Positions 34,426 to 43,915 of a stretch of 64,000 bases of DNA are shown piece by piece. This DNA comes from JAZKDW01 sp040387375. GTDB lineage: Bacteria > Pseudomonadota > Gammaproteobacteria > Burkholderiales > Burkholderiaceae_D. Location of the stretch: NCBI GenBank assembly GCA_040387375.1, contig JAZKDW010000006.1, positions 1 to 64,000 of the forward strand. The letters are read 5' to 3'. A program made the position numbers and the translations under genes. Below the pieces are notes generated by a model. That model ran no database searches. It saw nothing but the letters and a program-made list of their open reading frames with translations, and had not been told where the DNA came from. Position 1 is the first letter of the stretch. Every line of letters begins with the position of its first letter.

Positions 34426-37278
34426 ATGCCTAAAAACACCAAGCTTCCTGCACAAGCGCCTAAAACCGCTGCCGACAAAGATGCGCCACTGAAGGAGGAT
34501 ATCCGTCTGCTGGGCCGCCTGCTCGGCGACGTCTTGCGCGACCAGGAGGGCGAGGCAGTGTATGAAGTCGTGGAGACAATCCGTCAAACTGCGGTGCGCT
34601 TCCGGCGTGAAGACGATGTCCAGGCCGGGGCCGACCTGAACAAACTCCTGAAGAAATTGACGCGCGAGCAAACCATTTCGGTGGTGCGTGCATTTTCCTA
34701 TTTTTCGCATCTGGCCAATATCGCCGAAGACCAGCATCACATCCGCCGCCGCCGCGCGCATTTGCTGGCCGGTTCGGCGCCGCAGCAAGGCAGCATCGCC
34801 TACGCGCTGTCCAAGCTCGACCACGCCGGCGTCACCGGCGCAGCGGTGCGTGCCTTTTTCAAGAACGCGCTGATTTCGCCGGTCCTGACGGCGCATCCGA
34901 CTGAAGTCCAGCGCAAAAGCATTCTCGACGCCGAGCATGAAATCGCCCGCCTGCTGGCTGAGCGCGATATGCCGCTGACGCCAAAGGAACGCGCGCACAA
35001 CACGTCCATGCTGCACACCCATGTCGCCACGTTGTGGCAGACGCGGATGCTGCGCTATACAAAGCTGACGGTAGCGGACGAGATCGAGAATGCGCTCTCT
35101 TATTACCGCATCACGTTCCTGCACGAATTGCCAGGCTTGTATGACGATATCGAGGCGGAACTTGCCACCCAGTTTCCGCAGAAATCAAACCGCAGTCTCG
35201 AGCAGCGCGAACTGCCGCCGTTTTTGCAGATGGGGAGCTGGATAGGCGGTGACCGTGACGGCAACCCGAATGTCAACGCGGGAACAATGCAGCATGCGCT
35301 GGCCCGGCAGTCGACGACGATTCTCGATTTCTACCTGGAGGAAGTACACGCGCTGGGCGCCGAATTGTCGATTTCGACCCTGCTTGTGAGCGTCAGTCCG
35401 GCGTTGCAGGCACTGGCCGATGCCTCGCCCGATGTATCCAGCCATCGAGCCGATGAACCGTATCGCCGCGCCTTGATCGGCATCTATGCACGGCTGGCGG
35501 CAACCGCCCGCGCCCTCGGCGCCGCCGAGATTCTGCGGCGCGAAGTCGCCCCGGCCGCGCCCTACGCCAACGCCTCCGAATTCAGCAGCGATCTGCAGGT
35601 ACTGGTGGATTCGCTGAAGGCGCACCATGGCACGGCGCTGATCAGGCCGCGCCTGGCCATGCTGCGGCGGGCGCCGGATATTTTCGGATTTCATCTGGCG
35701 ACCCTGGACATGCGCCAGAGTTCAGACGTGCACGAGCGTGTGATAACAGAATTATTCGCCCGCGCCAAAGTAGAAAAACAATACAACGAGTTGACGGAAG
35801 AAAAGAAGATTGCGCTGCTGCTGGGCGAACTGGAGCAACCGCGCCTGCTGTACTCGCCCTACATCGACTACGCCGACGAGACCAACTCGGAATTGGCGAT
35901 CTTGCGCGCCGCGCGCGAAATCCGCCAGCGTTATGGCGCACCCGCGATCCGCAACTACATCATCTCGCACACGGAAAGCCTGTCCGACCTGCTCGAAGTG
36001 CTGTTGCTGCAGCGCGAGACCGGTCTGCTGCGCACGCATGCGGGAGGATTGCAGAATGCCGAACTGGAATTGATGGTCATTCCATTGTTCGAAACGATTC
36101 CCGATCTCCGGTGCGCGGCACAGATCATGGAAAGCGCGATGGCAATTCCGCAGGTCCGCAGCCTGATCGCCAACCAGGGGCAGTTGCAGGAAGTAATGCT
36201 GGGCTACTCGGACTCCAACAAGGATGGCGGATTCCTGACCTCGAACTGGGAATTGTACAAAGCCGAAACCAGGCTGGTTGATGTATTCGACCGCGCCGGC
36301 GTCAAGCTGCGCCTGTTCCATGGCCGCGGCGGCACGGTTGGCCGTGGCGGCGGTCCCAGCTACGAGGCGATCCTGGCGCAGCCCCCCGGCACCGTGAATG
36401 GCCAGATCCGGCTGACCGAACAGGGAGAAACGATTGCATCGAAATTCTCCAACGCGGAAATCGGCCGCCGCAATCTCGAGTTGCTGGTCGCCGCCACACT
36501 GGAGGCAAGCCTGACGCCCCACGAAGGCGAAGGCAAGCGTGCGCAGCAATTGGCGGAGTTCGAGCAGACGATGTCGGAATTATCGGAACGCGCCTATCAG
36601 GCATATCGGGATCTGGTCTACGAAACCCCTGGCTTCACGGATTATTTTTTCTCGTCGACGCCGATTGCTGAAATCGCCGAGCTTAATATTGGCTCGCGCC
36701 CTGCCTCGCGCAAGTCAACGCGCCGCATCGAGGACTTGCGTGCGATTCCATGGGGCTTCTCCTGGGGCCAGTGCCGCTTGCTGCTGCCAGGCTGGTATGG
36801 CTTCGGCAGCGCGGTCACCTCATGGCTGGAGGAAGGCGACACCAGGGTGAAGGCGAAACGACTGGCGCTGTTGCGCACGATGTTCAGGGAGTGGCCATTC
36901 TTTGCGACACTGCTGTCGAACATGGACATGGTATTGGCGAAAACGGATCTCGCCGTGGCATCCCGTTATGCCGAACTGGTCACGGACAGGAAGCTGCGCA
37001 ACAGCATTTTCAAGCGCATCGCCGCCGAGCACGAAAGCACCACTGTTTGTTTGTCGCAGATCACCGGGGCCAGGGAACGCCTGGCAGGCAATCCGCTATT
37101 GGCGCGCTCCATCAAGAATCGTTTTGCGTATCTCGATCCGCTCAATCACCTGCAAGTCGAGTTGATCAAACGCCACCGGGCCAATAAATCCGGCGACCGC
37201 AAGAATGACCCGCGCGTGCAGCGTGGCATACACCTGTCGATCAATGGCATTGCAGCGGGATTGCGGAATACGGGGTGA
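34426..37278 (+). CDS. ppc: Phosphoenolpyruvate carboxylase
   Basis: The 950-residue enzyme fixes bicarbonate onto PEP to form oxaloacetate for the TCA cycle. Visible signatures are LTAHPTEVQRKS with the catalytic His, YSDSNKDGGFL, the flexible loop FHGRGGTVGRGGGPS, and the allosteric/C-terminal end finishing in NTG. Length is normal. I place the start at ATG 34426; TTG 34411 is the only upstream alternative and no ribosome site decides it. The gene is divergent from hemC, a conserved neighbourhood in Burkholderiales. Confidence 0.97.
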   Translation: MPKNTKLPAQAPKTAADKDAPLKEDIRLLGRLLGDVLRDQEGEAVYEVVETIRQTAVRFRREDDVQAGADLNKLLKKLTREQTISVVRAFSYFSHLANIAEDQHHIRRRRAHLLAGSAPQQGSIAYALSKLDHAGVTGAAVRAFFKNALISPVLTAHPTEVQRKSILDAEHEIARLLAERDMPLTPKERAHNTSMLHTHVATLWQTRMLRYTKLTVADEIENALSYYRITFLHELPGLYDDIEAELATQFPQKSNRSLEQRELPPFLQMGSWIGGDRDGNPNVNAGTMQHALARQSTTILDFYLEEVHALGAELSISTLLVSVSPALQALADASPDVSSHRADEPYRRALIGIYARLAATARALGAAEILRREVAPAAPYANASEFSSDLQVLVDSLKAHHGTALIRPRLAMLRRAPDIFGFHLATLDMRQSSDVHERVITELFARAKVEKQYNELTEEKKIALLLGELEQPRLLYSPYIDYADETNSELAILRAAREIRQRYGAPAIRNYIISHTESLSDLLEVLLLQRETGLLRTHAGGLQNAELELMVIPLFETIPDLRCAAQIMESAMAIPQVRSLIANQGQLQEVMLGYSDSNKDGGFLTSNWELYKAETRLVDVFDRAGVKLRLFHGRGGTVGRGGGPSYEAILAQPPGTVNGQIRLTEQGETIASKFSNAEIGRRNLELLVAATLEASLTPHEGEGKRAQQLAEFEQTMSELSERAYQAYRDLVYETPGFTDYFFSSTPIAEIAELNIGSRPASRKSTRRIEDLRAIPWGFSWGQCRLLLPGWYGFGSAVTSWLEEGDTRVKAKRLALLRTMFREWPFFATLLSNMDMVLAKTDLAVASRYAELVTDRKLRNSIFKRIAAEHESTTVCLSQITGARERLAGNPLLARSIKNRFAYLDPLNHLQVELIKRHRANKSGDRKNDPRVQRGIHLSINGIAAGLRNTG

Positions 37279-37312
37279 CCGGCAGGCGGACCGTCGATGG
37301 CTGAACGGACCA

Positions 37313-38098
37313 TCAGGCTGAGCGCACCAGCGCCTTGACGACCGCCCACTGACGCCGCGACACCGGGACCCGTTCGTCGACGTCGCGCAGGATCAGCTGC
37401 CAGCCGTCCTGCACCACATCGCTTTCGCGTTCCAGGTCAATCGCATGACTGGTTCGTTCGACGCCGATAATGGCGCTGCGCGCCACCAGCGCATTGCGAT
37501 GCACACGCACGAAGGTAGACGCCATCTCCTCTTCGATCGACATCAGCGATTCTTCGATCAGGTACTCGCGGGTCCTGGTCCGCAAGGTCACATACTTCAG
37601 CTCCGCCTTCAGGTAGACCACATCGATGATCGGCACCAGCAGCACACGTCCGCGCTCCTGCACTGAAAAATTCAGGCGCACTGGCGCGGCGGCGAGCATC
37701 TCTTTTTTTGACAGGCTCTGAAATCGCGCATTGCTGACGCGCCGGATTGCTTCAGCCAGTCTTGCCGCGCGCACCGGCTTGAGCAGATAATCGATTGCCT
37801 GCACATCGAAGGCCTTGAGCGCGTATTCGTCATACGCTGTCACAAAAATGAGCGCGGGCCCTCCGTCTGCCTGCCTCGACAGGCGGGCGGCAAGCTCGAT
37901 GCCGGTCATGCCCGGCATCTGCACATCCAGCAATACGAGATCCGGCATGCTTGCGGCGATCCCATCTAGCGCCGCCTGCGCATGGCCTGCCTCACCCACC
38001 AGTTCATGCGGGCAGTCCGCCGCGATATCCGACAACAACATCGCCAACCGCTTGCGCGCCAGCGCTTCATCGTCGACGATAAAAAGCCGCGGAATCAT
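37313..38098 (-). CDS. algR: LytTR response regulator (AlgR-like)
   Basis: The 261-residue regulator has a receiver domain with phospho-acceptor Asp58 (LVLLDVQMPGMTG) and Lys in YLLKPVRAARL. A LytTR DNA-binding domain (about 155-258) has VYLKAELKYVTLRT and FVRVHRNALVA. It overlaps its kinase gene by 4 bp. The gene order argH/algZ-algR/hem matches the neighbourhood of AlgR in Pseudomonas aeruginosa, where it controls alginate and twitching; the target set here is unknown. Confidence 0.93.
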   Translation of the reverse strand: MIPRLFIVDDEALARKRLAMLLSDIAADCPHELVGEAGHAQAALDGIAASMPDLVLLDVQMPGMTGIELAARLSRQADGGPALIFVTAYDEYALKAFDVQAIDYLLKPVRAARLAEAIRRVSNARFQSLSKKEMLAAAPVRLNFSVQERGRVLLVPIIDVVYLKAELKYVTLRTRTREYLIEESLMSIEEEMASTFVRVHRNALVARSAIIGVERTSHAIDLERESDVVQDGWQLILRDVDERVPVSRRQWAVVKALVRSA

Positions 38099-39162
38099 CG
38101 GCCTGCTTTCACGTAAGGAAACCTGAGCCGCACCTCGAAGATGCCGGACGATATCGTGTGCGTCAGATTTCCTTCGACATCGAACAGCAGCGCCAGGCGC
38201 TCCCGAATATTATCCAGCGCCATCTGGTTGCCGCGGGAGTTCGTTTCGCCATGATAGGGATTGAGCACGGCAATCTCGATCCTGTCGATCGAGCGGCCGA
38301 CACGGATCTGAATCAGCACCGGCGCACTCGCCGGCTCGACCCCGTGATGCACTGCGTTTTCCAGCAGCGGTTGCAGCAGCAGCGCCGGGATTTGCGCCTT
38401 GCGCAAAATGTCATCGCTGATATTCGCCATTTCCCACTGGATCTCGAAGCGGTCTCCGAGCCGGATTTTCTCAATTGACAAATATTGTTTGCAGACGTGG
38501 ATTTCATCCTCCAGGCTCGTCATGTGCCTGGCATCCCGAATCAGTATGCGGAACAGGTCCGCCAGATCTTCGAGCGCGGTTTCCGCCTGCCGCGGCTCGG
38601 TGCGAATCAGCGACAGGACAGCATTCAGGCTGTTGAAAAAGAAATGGGGCCGGATGCGCGCCTGCAGTGCCTGCAAACGGGCTTCCGCCAGCGCCGGCGA
38701 AAAAGCGCGCGTGCGCAACTCGAAATAATGCTGCAGGGAGATCCCGAAAAATGCAGCGCTCACCACCCCTGCCACCATAGTCGAGCTGGTCACATTGTCA
38801 TGAAACAGTTCGAGAGTCGACAAGAAGCGGATAACCAGCGCGGTAACGACGGCGGGCACCAGCGCGCAGGTAGCGCGCTGCGCCCAGGCAGGCATTGGGC
38901 TTATCAGTCTTCTTGAGCCGCATAAGGCAAGGAGTGAATATAGGCAGGCCAGTTCGACCAGGATCGATACTTCAATAAACGACACCACGCCGGAAGACAC
39001 GGAGGGCGCGCGGAGCAGGCTTGTTGCGAATACAGCGCCATTCACCGCTATCAGCGTCCTGAAAATCACGCCGATATTGCAACAATCCGGAATGACGGTC
39101 TCGACAGGCGCTCTGGAGCGGACAGACGTTAGCGGCATGGGCGAAAAGGATTGTTCATACAA
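38095..39162 (-). CDS. algZ: LytS/AlgZ-type sensor histidine kinase
   Basis: The 355-residue membrane kinase has about four hydrophobic segments (45-150), then a His_kinase (PF06580-type) domain with the phospho-His in RPHFFFNSLNAVLSLI and an ATP-binding domain with LLLQPLLENAVHHG. The last G box is degenerate, as is usual for this family. It pairs with AlgR downstream (4-bp overlap). A GTG or TTG start closer to the first helix is possible, but ATG 39162 is acceptable. Confidence 0.9.
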   Translation of the reverse strand: MYEQSFSPMPLTSVRSRAPVETVIPDCCNIGVIFRTLIAVNGAVFATSLLRAPSVSSGVVSFIEVSILVELACLYSLLALCGSRRLISPMPAWAQRATCALVPAVVTALVIRFLSTLELFHDNVTSSTMVAGVVSAAFFGISLQHYFELRTRAFSPALAEARLQALQARIRPHFFFNSLNAVLSLIRTEPRQAETALEDLADLFRILIRDARHMTSLEDEIHVCKQYLSIEKIRLGDRFEIQWEMANISDDILRKAQIPALLLQPLLENAVHHGVEPASAPVLIQIRVGRSIDRIEIAVLNPYHGETNSRGNQMALDNIRERLALLFDVEGNLTHTISSGIFEVRLRFPYVKAGR

Positions 39163-39188
39163 GGTGAAAGAACGTCCCGTGCTTGTTT

Positions 39189-39194
39189 TATAAT
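39189..39194 (+). promoter_or_regulatory. Possible -10 element of argH
   Basis: A perfect TATAAT hexamer lies 24 bp before the argH ATG in the divergent gap. No good -35 box is seen 16-18 bp upstream, so this is a partial match only. Confidence 0.35.
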
Positions 39195-39217
39195 CGCATA
39201 TTCACTGGGGCTTAACT

Positions 39218-40612
39218 ATGACAGCACAACTATCCAAAAAAAGCGAGGTTTGGTCGGCTCGTTTCACCGAACCTGTCTCTGATTTGGTAAAACGGTATAC
39301 GGCATCGGTATTTTTCGACAAGCGCCTCGCCGAGTTTGATATCCAGGGCTCTCTCGCCCATGCGGAAATGCTCGCGCACCAAGGCATCATCAGCGGCGCC
39401 GACCATGCCGACATCCAGCGCGGCATGATGCAAATCCAGTCGGAGATCGCCTCCGGCCAGTTCGAATGGCTGCTGGATCTCGAAGATGTACACCTGAATA
39501 TCGAAAAGCGCCTGACCGAACTGGTCGGTGACGCCGGCAAACGGCTGCATACCGGCCGCTCGCGCAATGACCAGGTCGCGACCGACATCCGCCTGTTCCT
39601 GCGCTCGGCAATCGATGACATCGTTGCGCTGTTGCGCGAACTGCGGCTGGCGCTGGTCGATCTGGCCGACGAACATGCCGACACCATCCTGCCCGGCTTC
39701 ACGCACATGCAGGTAGCACAACCGGTGACCTTCGGCCACCACATGCTCGCTTATGTTGAAATGTTCGGCCGCGATGCCGAGCGCATGGCCGATTGCCGCA
39801 AACGGGTCAATCGCCTGCCGTTGGGCGCCGCTGCGCTGGCCGGCACCACTTTCCCCATCGATCGCGAGCGTGTCGCCGCAACGCTGGGCTTCGATGACGT
39901 ATGCCGCAATTCGCTCGATGCCGTGTCGGACCGCGATTTTGCGATTGAATTCTGCGCCGCGGCGGCGCTGGTCATGACCCACGTGTCGCGCATGTCCGAA
40001 GAACTGGTGATCTGGATGAGTCCGCGCGTCGGTTTCATCGATCTCGCAGACCGTTTCTGCACGGGATCGTCGATCATGCCGCAAAAGAAAAATCCCGACG
40101 TCCCGGAACTGGCCCGCGGCAAGACCGGGCGTGTCAATGGCCACCTGATTGCCTTGCTGACCCTGATGAAAGGCCAGCCGCTGGCTTACAACAAGGACAA
40201 TCAGGAAGACAAGGAACCACTGTTCGACACGGTCGACACCGTCACCGATACGCTGCGCATTTTTGCTGACATGGCGCGCGGCATTACCGTCAAGCCAGAC
40301 GCGATGCGGGCCGCTGCGCTGCAAGGATATGCGACCGCGACAGACCTTGCCGACTACCTGGTCAAGAAAGGCTTGCCGTTCCGTGATGCGCATGAAGCGG
40401 TCGCGCGGGCGGTGCGGGTCTGCGTGGATCGGGGCTGCGATCTGAGCGACCTGACGCTCGATGAAATGCGCGTGTATTCACAACTCATCGAGGCCGATAT
40501 CTTCAAGGTGCTGACGCTCGAAGGCTCGGTTGCCGCCCGCAATCATATCGGCGGCACCGCACCCGACCAGGTACGCGCCGCGATTGCGCACACGCGCGCG
40601 CAGCTTGGCTGA
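39218..40612 (+). CDS. argH: Argininosuccinate lyase
   Basis: The 464-residue enzyme releases arginine and fumarate in the last step of arginine synthesis. It belongs to the fumarase/aspartase superfamily, with the signature loop GSSIMPQKKNPD carrying the catalytic Ser, and the upstream blocks TGRSRNDQVATD and THMQVAQPVTFGHH with the catalytic His. Length is standard. It is divergent from algZ. Confidence 0.98.
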   Translation: MTAQLSKKSEVWSARFTEPVSDLVKRYTASVFFDKRLAEFDIQGSLAHAEMLAHQGIISGADHADIQRGMMQIQSEIASGQFEWLLDLEDVHLNIEKRLTELVGDAGKRLHTGRSRNDQVATDIRLFLRSAIDDIVALLRELRLALVDLADEHADTILPGFTHMQVAQPVTFGHHMLAYVEMFGRDAERMADCRKRVNRLPLGAAALAGTTFPIDRERVAATLGFDDVCRNSLDAVSDRDFAIEFCAAAALVMTHVSRMSEELVIWMSPRVGFIDLADRFCTGSSIMPQKKNPDVPELARGKTGRVNGHLIALLTLMKGQPLAYNKDNQEDKEPLFDTVDTVTDTLRIFADMARGITVKPDAMRAAALQGYATATDLADYLVKKGLPFRDAHEAVARAVRVCVDRGCDLSDLTLDEMRVYSQLIEADIFKVLTLEGSVAARNHIGGTAPDQVRAAIAHTRAQLG

Positions 40613-41113
40613 CTTGTTCGCAGAAAACGCATGATGCTGCATCAGCAGGCATCATGCGACATCTCTTTCCGGAAATCGGACCGGTTCGTGACTTCCCTAT
40701 TCCTCGCAAATTCTTTCAGCGTGCCTTGATAAAATTTCGAACAGGACACCTGCAAACGCAAACTGGTGGTTCGTCGCGCTTCAATTTGCGGGTAGCGAAG
40801 CGGTCTGCCGCGTTGATCGGAGGTGAGTGCAAGGCGCCGAGCACAGCCAGGGCCGTTCCCTGGCGCGCATCGGCAACGCCGCAATCGCCTTCGAGCAACC
40901 GGCAGAACCCGTGAATTGGAGTGTGACGGACCACTAGGTAGTGCCAGTTACGTATTAACACTCACAGACTACGTTTTTTCGAATACAAATGCGAAAAACG
41001 CACAGTGCATCGCATTCTGCCTCAAAAATATTGTTGTTTTAACCATCAAAAAATCGCGCGCCAGGGGAAATGTCTTATACTGCAGCGAACCTGAAAAATC
41101 AGTTGCACAACTA
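40613..41113. other. Non-coding spacer after argH
   Basis: The first part holds a 10-bp hairpin (40628-40658) without a T run. The stretch 40740-40950 is GC-rich and has no ORF; it shares short words (gagtgcaaggcgcc, ggcaacgccgca) with the element at 41114-41299 and may be a decayed relative. The rest is AT-rich and could include upstream regulatory sequence. Confidence 0.4.
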
Positions 41114-41299
41114 AGTGCCCGCCCGGCATAAATTGGAAGATGGATGTGGTTCTGACGGGCCCGCCGAGGGCGAGTGCGATGCAAGGCGCCCGGGCCGCCG
41201 CAGTGCTAGCACCTCGGCGGCCCCACTGCAAGGGCCGGGCAACGCCGCAGCGCGCCGGTGAGGGCCGCAGACACTCCCAATTTATGCCGGGCGGGTACT
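41114..41299. repeat. MITE-like element C flanked by TA
   Basis: A 186-bp element with 26-bp terminal inverted repeats (AGTGCCCGCCCGGCATAAAT... against its counterpart, two mismatches) and a TA dinucleotide on each side (41112-41113, 41300-41301). The interior is GC-rich with an inverted gggccgccg/cggcggcccc pair. No ORF. A TA duplication is typical of the Tc1/IS630 group, so a transposase of that type may have mobilised it; this is inference. Confidence 0.75.
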
Positions 41300-41364
41300 T
41301 ATAGCAACCATAATAAAAGCCACCGTTCCAGGGTAATCATTTTCATCAACAATGGAGACAAAAC

Positions 41365-41949
41365 ATGTTTTTATTACTCTCGTTTTCGAGATTCATTGAC
41401 GCGCTCAATGAAAAAATAGGCCATGGCGTAAGCTGGGCTCTTCTCGCCGCCGTTCTTATCTGTAGCGGCAATGCAATGGTCCGATATGCATTCAACACCA
41501 GCTCCAACGCCTGGCTTGAAATTCAATGGTATCTGTTCGCCGCGATTTTCCTGCTGGCCTCGTCCTACACCTTGCGTCGCAACGAACATGTACGCATCGA
41601 CGTCATCGTCGGCATGTTTTCCAAACGCACGCAAGTCTGGCTTGACATGCTCGGCTTCCTGATTTTCCTGCTGCCGATGACAATCCTCATCCTGTATTTT
41701 TCAATCCCCTATGCGTGGATCTCGATTCAAAACCAGGAAATATCAAGCAACGCCGGCGGCCTCATTGTGTGGCCGGCCAAATTGCTGATCCCGGTCGGTT
41801 TTTTCCTGCTGACCCTGCAAGGCATCTCCGAACTCATCAAGCGCATCGGTTATCTGATGGGCCTGGTAGAGGCGCGTGAATTTGAAAAACACGTAGCCAC
41901 GCCCGAAGAAGAAATCGAGGCGATCAAAGCCGCCAACAAACTAACCTGA
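41365..41949 (+). CDS. dctQ: TRAP transporter small membrane subunit (DctQ type)
   Basis: The 194-residue protein has four predicted membrane helices (about 20-40, 50-70, 92-115, 135-158) and the DctQ feature NAMVRYAFNTSSNAWLEIQWYLF. It joins the large subunit to form a sodium-driven importer for organic acids. The long C-terminal cytoplasmic tail is charged. It is followed 17 bp later by dctM. Its similarity to COG4665-type small subunits (mannitol/chloroaromatic TRAP group) is from pattern only. Confidence 0.9.
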   Translation: MFLLLSFSRFIDALNEKIGHGVSWALLAAVLICSGNAMVRYAFNTSSNAWLEIQWYLFAAIFLLASSYTLRRNEHVRIDVIVGMFSKRTQVWLDMLGFLIFLLPMTILILYFSIPYAWISIQNQEISSNAGGLIVWPAKLLIPVGFFLLTLQGISELIKRIGYLMGLVEAREFEKHVATPEEEIEAIKAANKLT

Positions 41950-41966
41950 TCGTCCGGAGAAAACAC

Positions 41967-43649
41967 ATGGAGCAATTTCTGATTGCGAATATCGCGCCGA
42001 TCATGTTTGGCGCGCTGGTCGTATTTTTATTGTCGGGTTTCCCGATTGCCTTTTCACTGGGCGCCAATGGCTTGTTTTTCGGCCTTATCGGCATTGAACT
42101 GGGGCTCTTGAAGCCCGAACTGTTGCAGGCACTGCCAAACCGGCTGTTCGGCATCATGTCGAACGATACCCTGCTGGCCATCCCGTTCTTTACCTTCATG
42201 GGCCTGATCCTGGAACGATCGGGGATGGCGGAGGATTTACTCGATACGATCGGACAGCTGTTCGGGCCAATCCGTGGCGGCGTAGCTTATGCGGTCATTT
42301 TTGTCGGCGCGCTGCTGGCGGCAACCACCGGTGTCGTCGCCGCGTCGGTCATTTCGATGGGACTGATCTCGCTGCCAGTGATGCTGCGTTACGGTTACGA
42401 CAAAAAACTGGCCTCCGGCGTCATCGCTGCGTCCGGCACCCTGGCCCAGATCATCCCGCCGTCGCTGGTGCTCATTGTCATGGCCGATCAACTCGGCCGC
42501 TCCGTCGGCGACATGTACAAGGCAGCGTTCCTGCCCGGCTTGATGCTTACCGCAATGTACGCGGGTTACGTATTGGCCATTTCGATCTTCAAGCCAAGCG
42601 CGGTTCCCGCCCTGCCGCCCGAAGCGCGCAATCTGCGCCAGCCGGACGGCAGTAGCGGCGTATACTCCCTTCTGGCGCTGGTGGTTGGCGCGGTGGCCGT
42701 CTCGTTCGCGTTCGCGTCTTACTACAAGGCGGGCCACCCGGCTGCGGCAGCGGATGAAGTCGGCATCTATTCCGGCGCTGTCGGCATCCTCCTCGCGTTC
42801 CTTTTTGCAGTCGTCAACCGCTGGCTCAAGATCGGCCTGCTGTCGCGTATCGCTGAAAAAGTGGTATTTGTCCTGATTCCGCCACTCGCGCTCATTTTCC
42901 TTGTGCTGGGTACGATTTTTATCGGCATCGCGACGCCTACCGAAGGTGGAGGCATGGGTGCGCTGGGCGCCGTGATACTGGCGCTGCTCAATCGTCGTCT
43001 GTCATGGGACCTGCTGAAACAGGCGATGAATTCGACCACACGCCTGTCTTGCTTCGTGATCTTCATCCTGATCGGGTCGAGTGTGTTCTCGCTGATTTTC
43101 CGCGCAGTCAGCGGCGACTTGTGGGTTGAACATTTGCTGACTTCCCTGCCTGGCGGCGTGACAGGATTCCTGATTGTGGTCAACATCCTGTTTTTTACGC
43201 TGGCATTCTTTCTGGATTTTTTTGAACTTGCGTTCATCCTGGTGCCCCTGGTGGGACCGGTCGCCGAGAAATTGGGGATTGACCTGATCTGGTTTGGCGT
43301 GCTTCTTGGCGTGAACATGCAGACATCGTTCATGCACCCGCCATTTGGTTTTGCCCTGTTTTACCTGCGATCGGTAGCGCCAAAGGAAGTCAAGACTTCG
43401 GACATTTACTGGGGCTCCGTGCCATTTGTGCTGATTCAGGTCATCATGGTGGGGCTCATCATTGCGTTCCCGGCGCTGGTATCGGTAGGCACTAAAACCG
43501 ACATGAAGGAACAGATTGAGCTCCGGCTGGACACACCTCCGGCGGAACAGAATTCGGCGGAGCCGCAACCGAACTTCTCGGCCCCGCCGGAAAGCAAGGT
43601 TGATGAAAATCCAGTGCCGAACTTCTCGGTGGACGCTGAGAAGAAATAG
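41967..43649 (+). CDS. dctM: TRAP transporter large membrane subunit (DctM type)
   Basis: The 560-residue permease has 12-13 helices, longer than the usual 430 residues because of an inserted segment (about 215-290) and a Pro-rich cytoplasmic tail (about 520-560) with two PNFS repeats. Family blocks include FFTFMGLILERSGMAEDLLDTIGQLFG, GVVAASVISMGLISLPVMLRYGYDK, and GIATPTEGGGMGALGAVILA. Such long DctM proteins belong to the COG4664 group. The binding protein is encoded convergently at 44294-45373. A terminator follows directly. Confidence 0.93.
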   Translation: MEQFLIANIAPIMFGALVVFLLSGFPIAFSLGANGLFFGLIGIELGLLKPELLQALPNRLFGIMSNDTLLAIPFFTFMGLILERSGMAEDLLDTIGQLFGPIRGGVAYAVIFVGALLAATTGVVAASVISMGLISLPVMLRYGYDKKLASGVIAASGTLAQIIPPSLVLIVMADQLGRSVGDMYKAAFLPGLMLTAMYAGYVLAISIFKPSAVPALPPEARNLRQPDGSSGVYSLLALVVGAVAVSFAFASYYKAGHPAAAADEVGIYSGAVGILLAFLFAVVNRWLKIGLLSRIAEKVVFVLIPPLALIFLVLGTIFIGIATPTEGGGMGALGAVILALLNRRLSWDLLKQAMNSTTRLSCFVIFILIGSSVFSLIFRAVSGDLWVEHLLTSLPGGVTGFLIVVNILFFTLAFFLDFFELAFILVPLVGPVAEKLGIDLIWFGVLLGVNMQTSFMHPPFGFALFYLRSVAPKEVKTSDIYWGSVPFVLIQVIMVGLIIAFPALVSVGTKTDMKEQIELRLDTPPAEQNSAEPQPNFSAPPESKVDENPVPNFSVDAEKK

Positions 43650-43676
43650 AATCCGGCTGCCGCGTCAGATCACCAA

Positions 43677-43708
43677 CCCCGCAGGAATTGCTCTGCGGGG
43701 TTTTTTTT
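43677..43708 (+). terminator. Terminator of the TRAP permease genes
   Basis: An 8-bp perfect GC stem (43677-43684 with 43693-43700) is followed by eight T residues, 28 bp after the dctM stop. Confidence 0.9.
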
Positions 43709-43796
43709 CGTCTTTACGGCATGCGCATTTCACGCATCGCCATGCCGGTCGCACAAGCAGGCGGGCTGATCAGGCAATGCTCTGTCCGGTTTCAAT

Positions 43797-43910
43797 TCAT
43801 GCGGCGTATCTGAGCGTATCGGTCAAGCGGTCGAATCGTTCCCGCGGTATTCCACGATAATCGAGGTCAAGCCTGGTGGGCTCGGCATGAAGACATCGTG
43901 ATGCAAACTC
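43797..43910 (-). pseudogene. Possible gene relic
   Basis: A minus-strand open frame of about 37 codons with coding-like composition (it contains DLDYRGIPRERFDRLTDTLRYAA before TGA) is cut at its upstream side by element B at 43916. No start codon is seen, and I cannot name a family. It could be the C-terminal remnant of a gene interrupted by the repeat, or chance. Confidence 0.25.
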
Positions 43911-43915
43911 AGTCT

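Noticed and set aside
39230..40393. A 387-codon minus-strand ORF inside argH
   Set aside because: Fully antisense to argH, with no recognisable domains.
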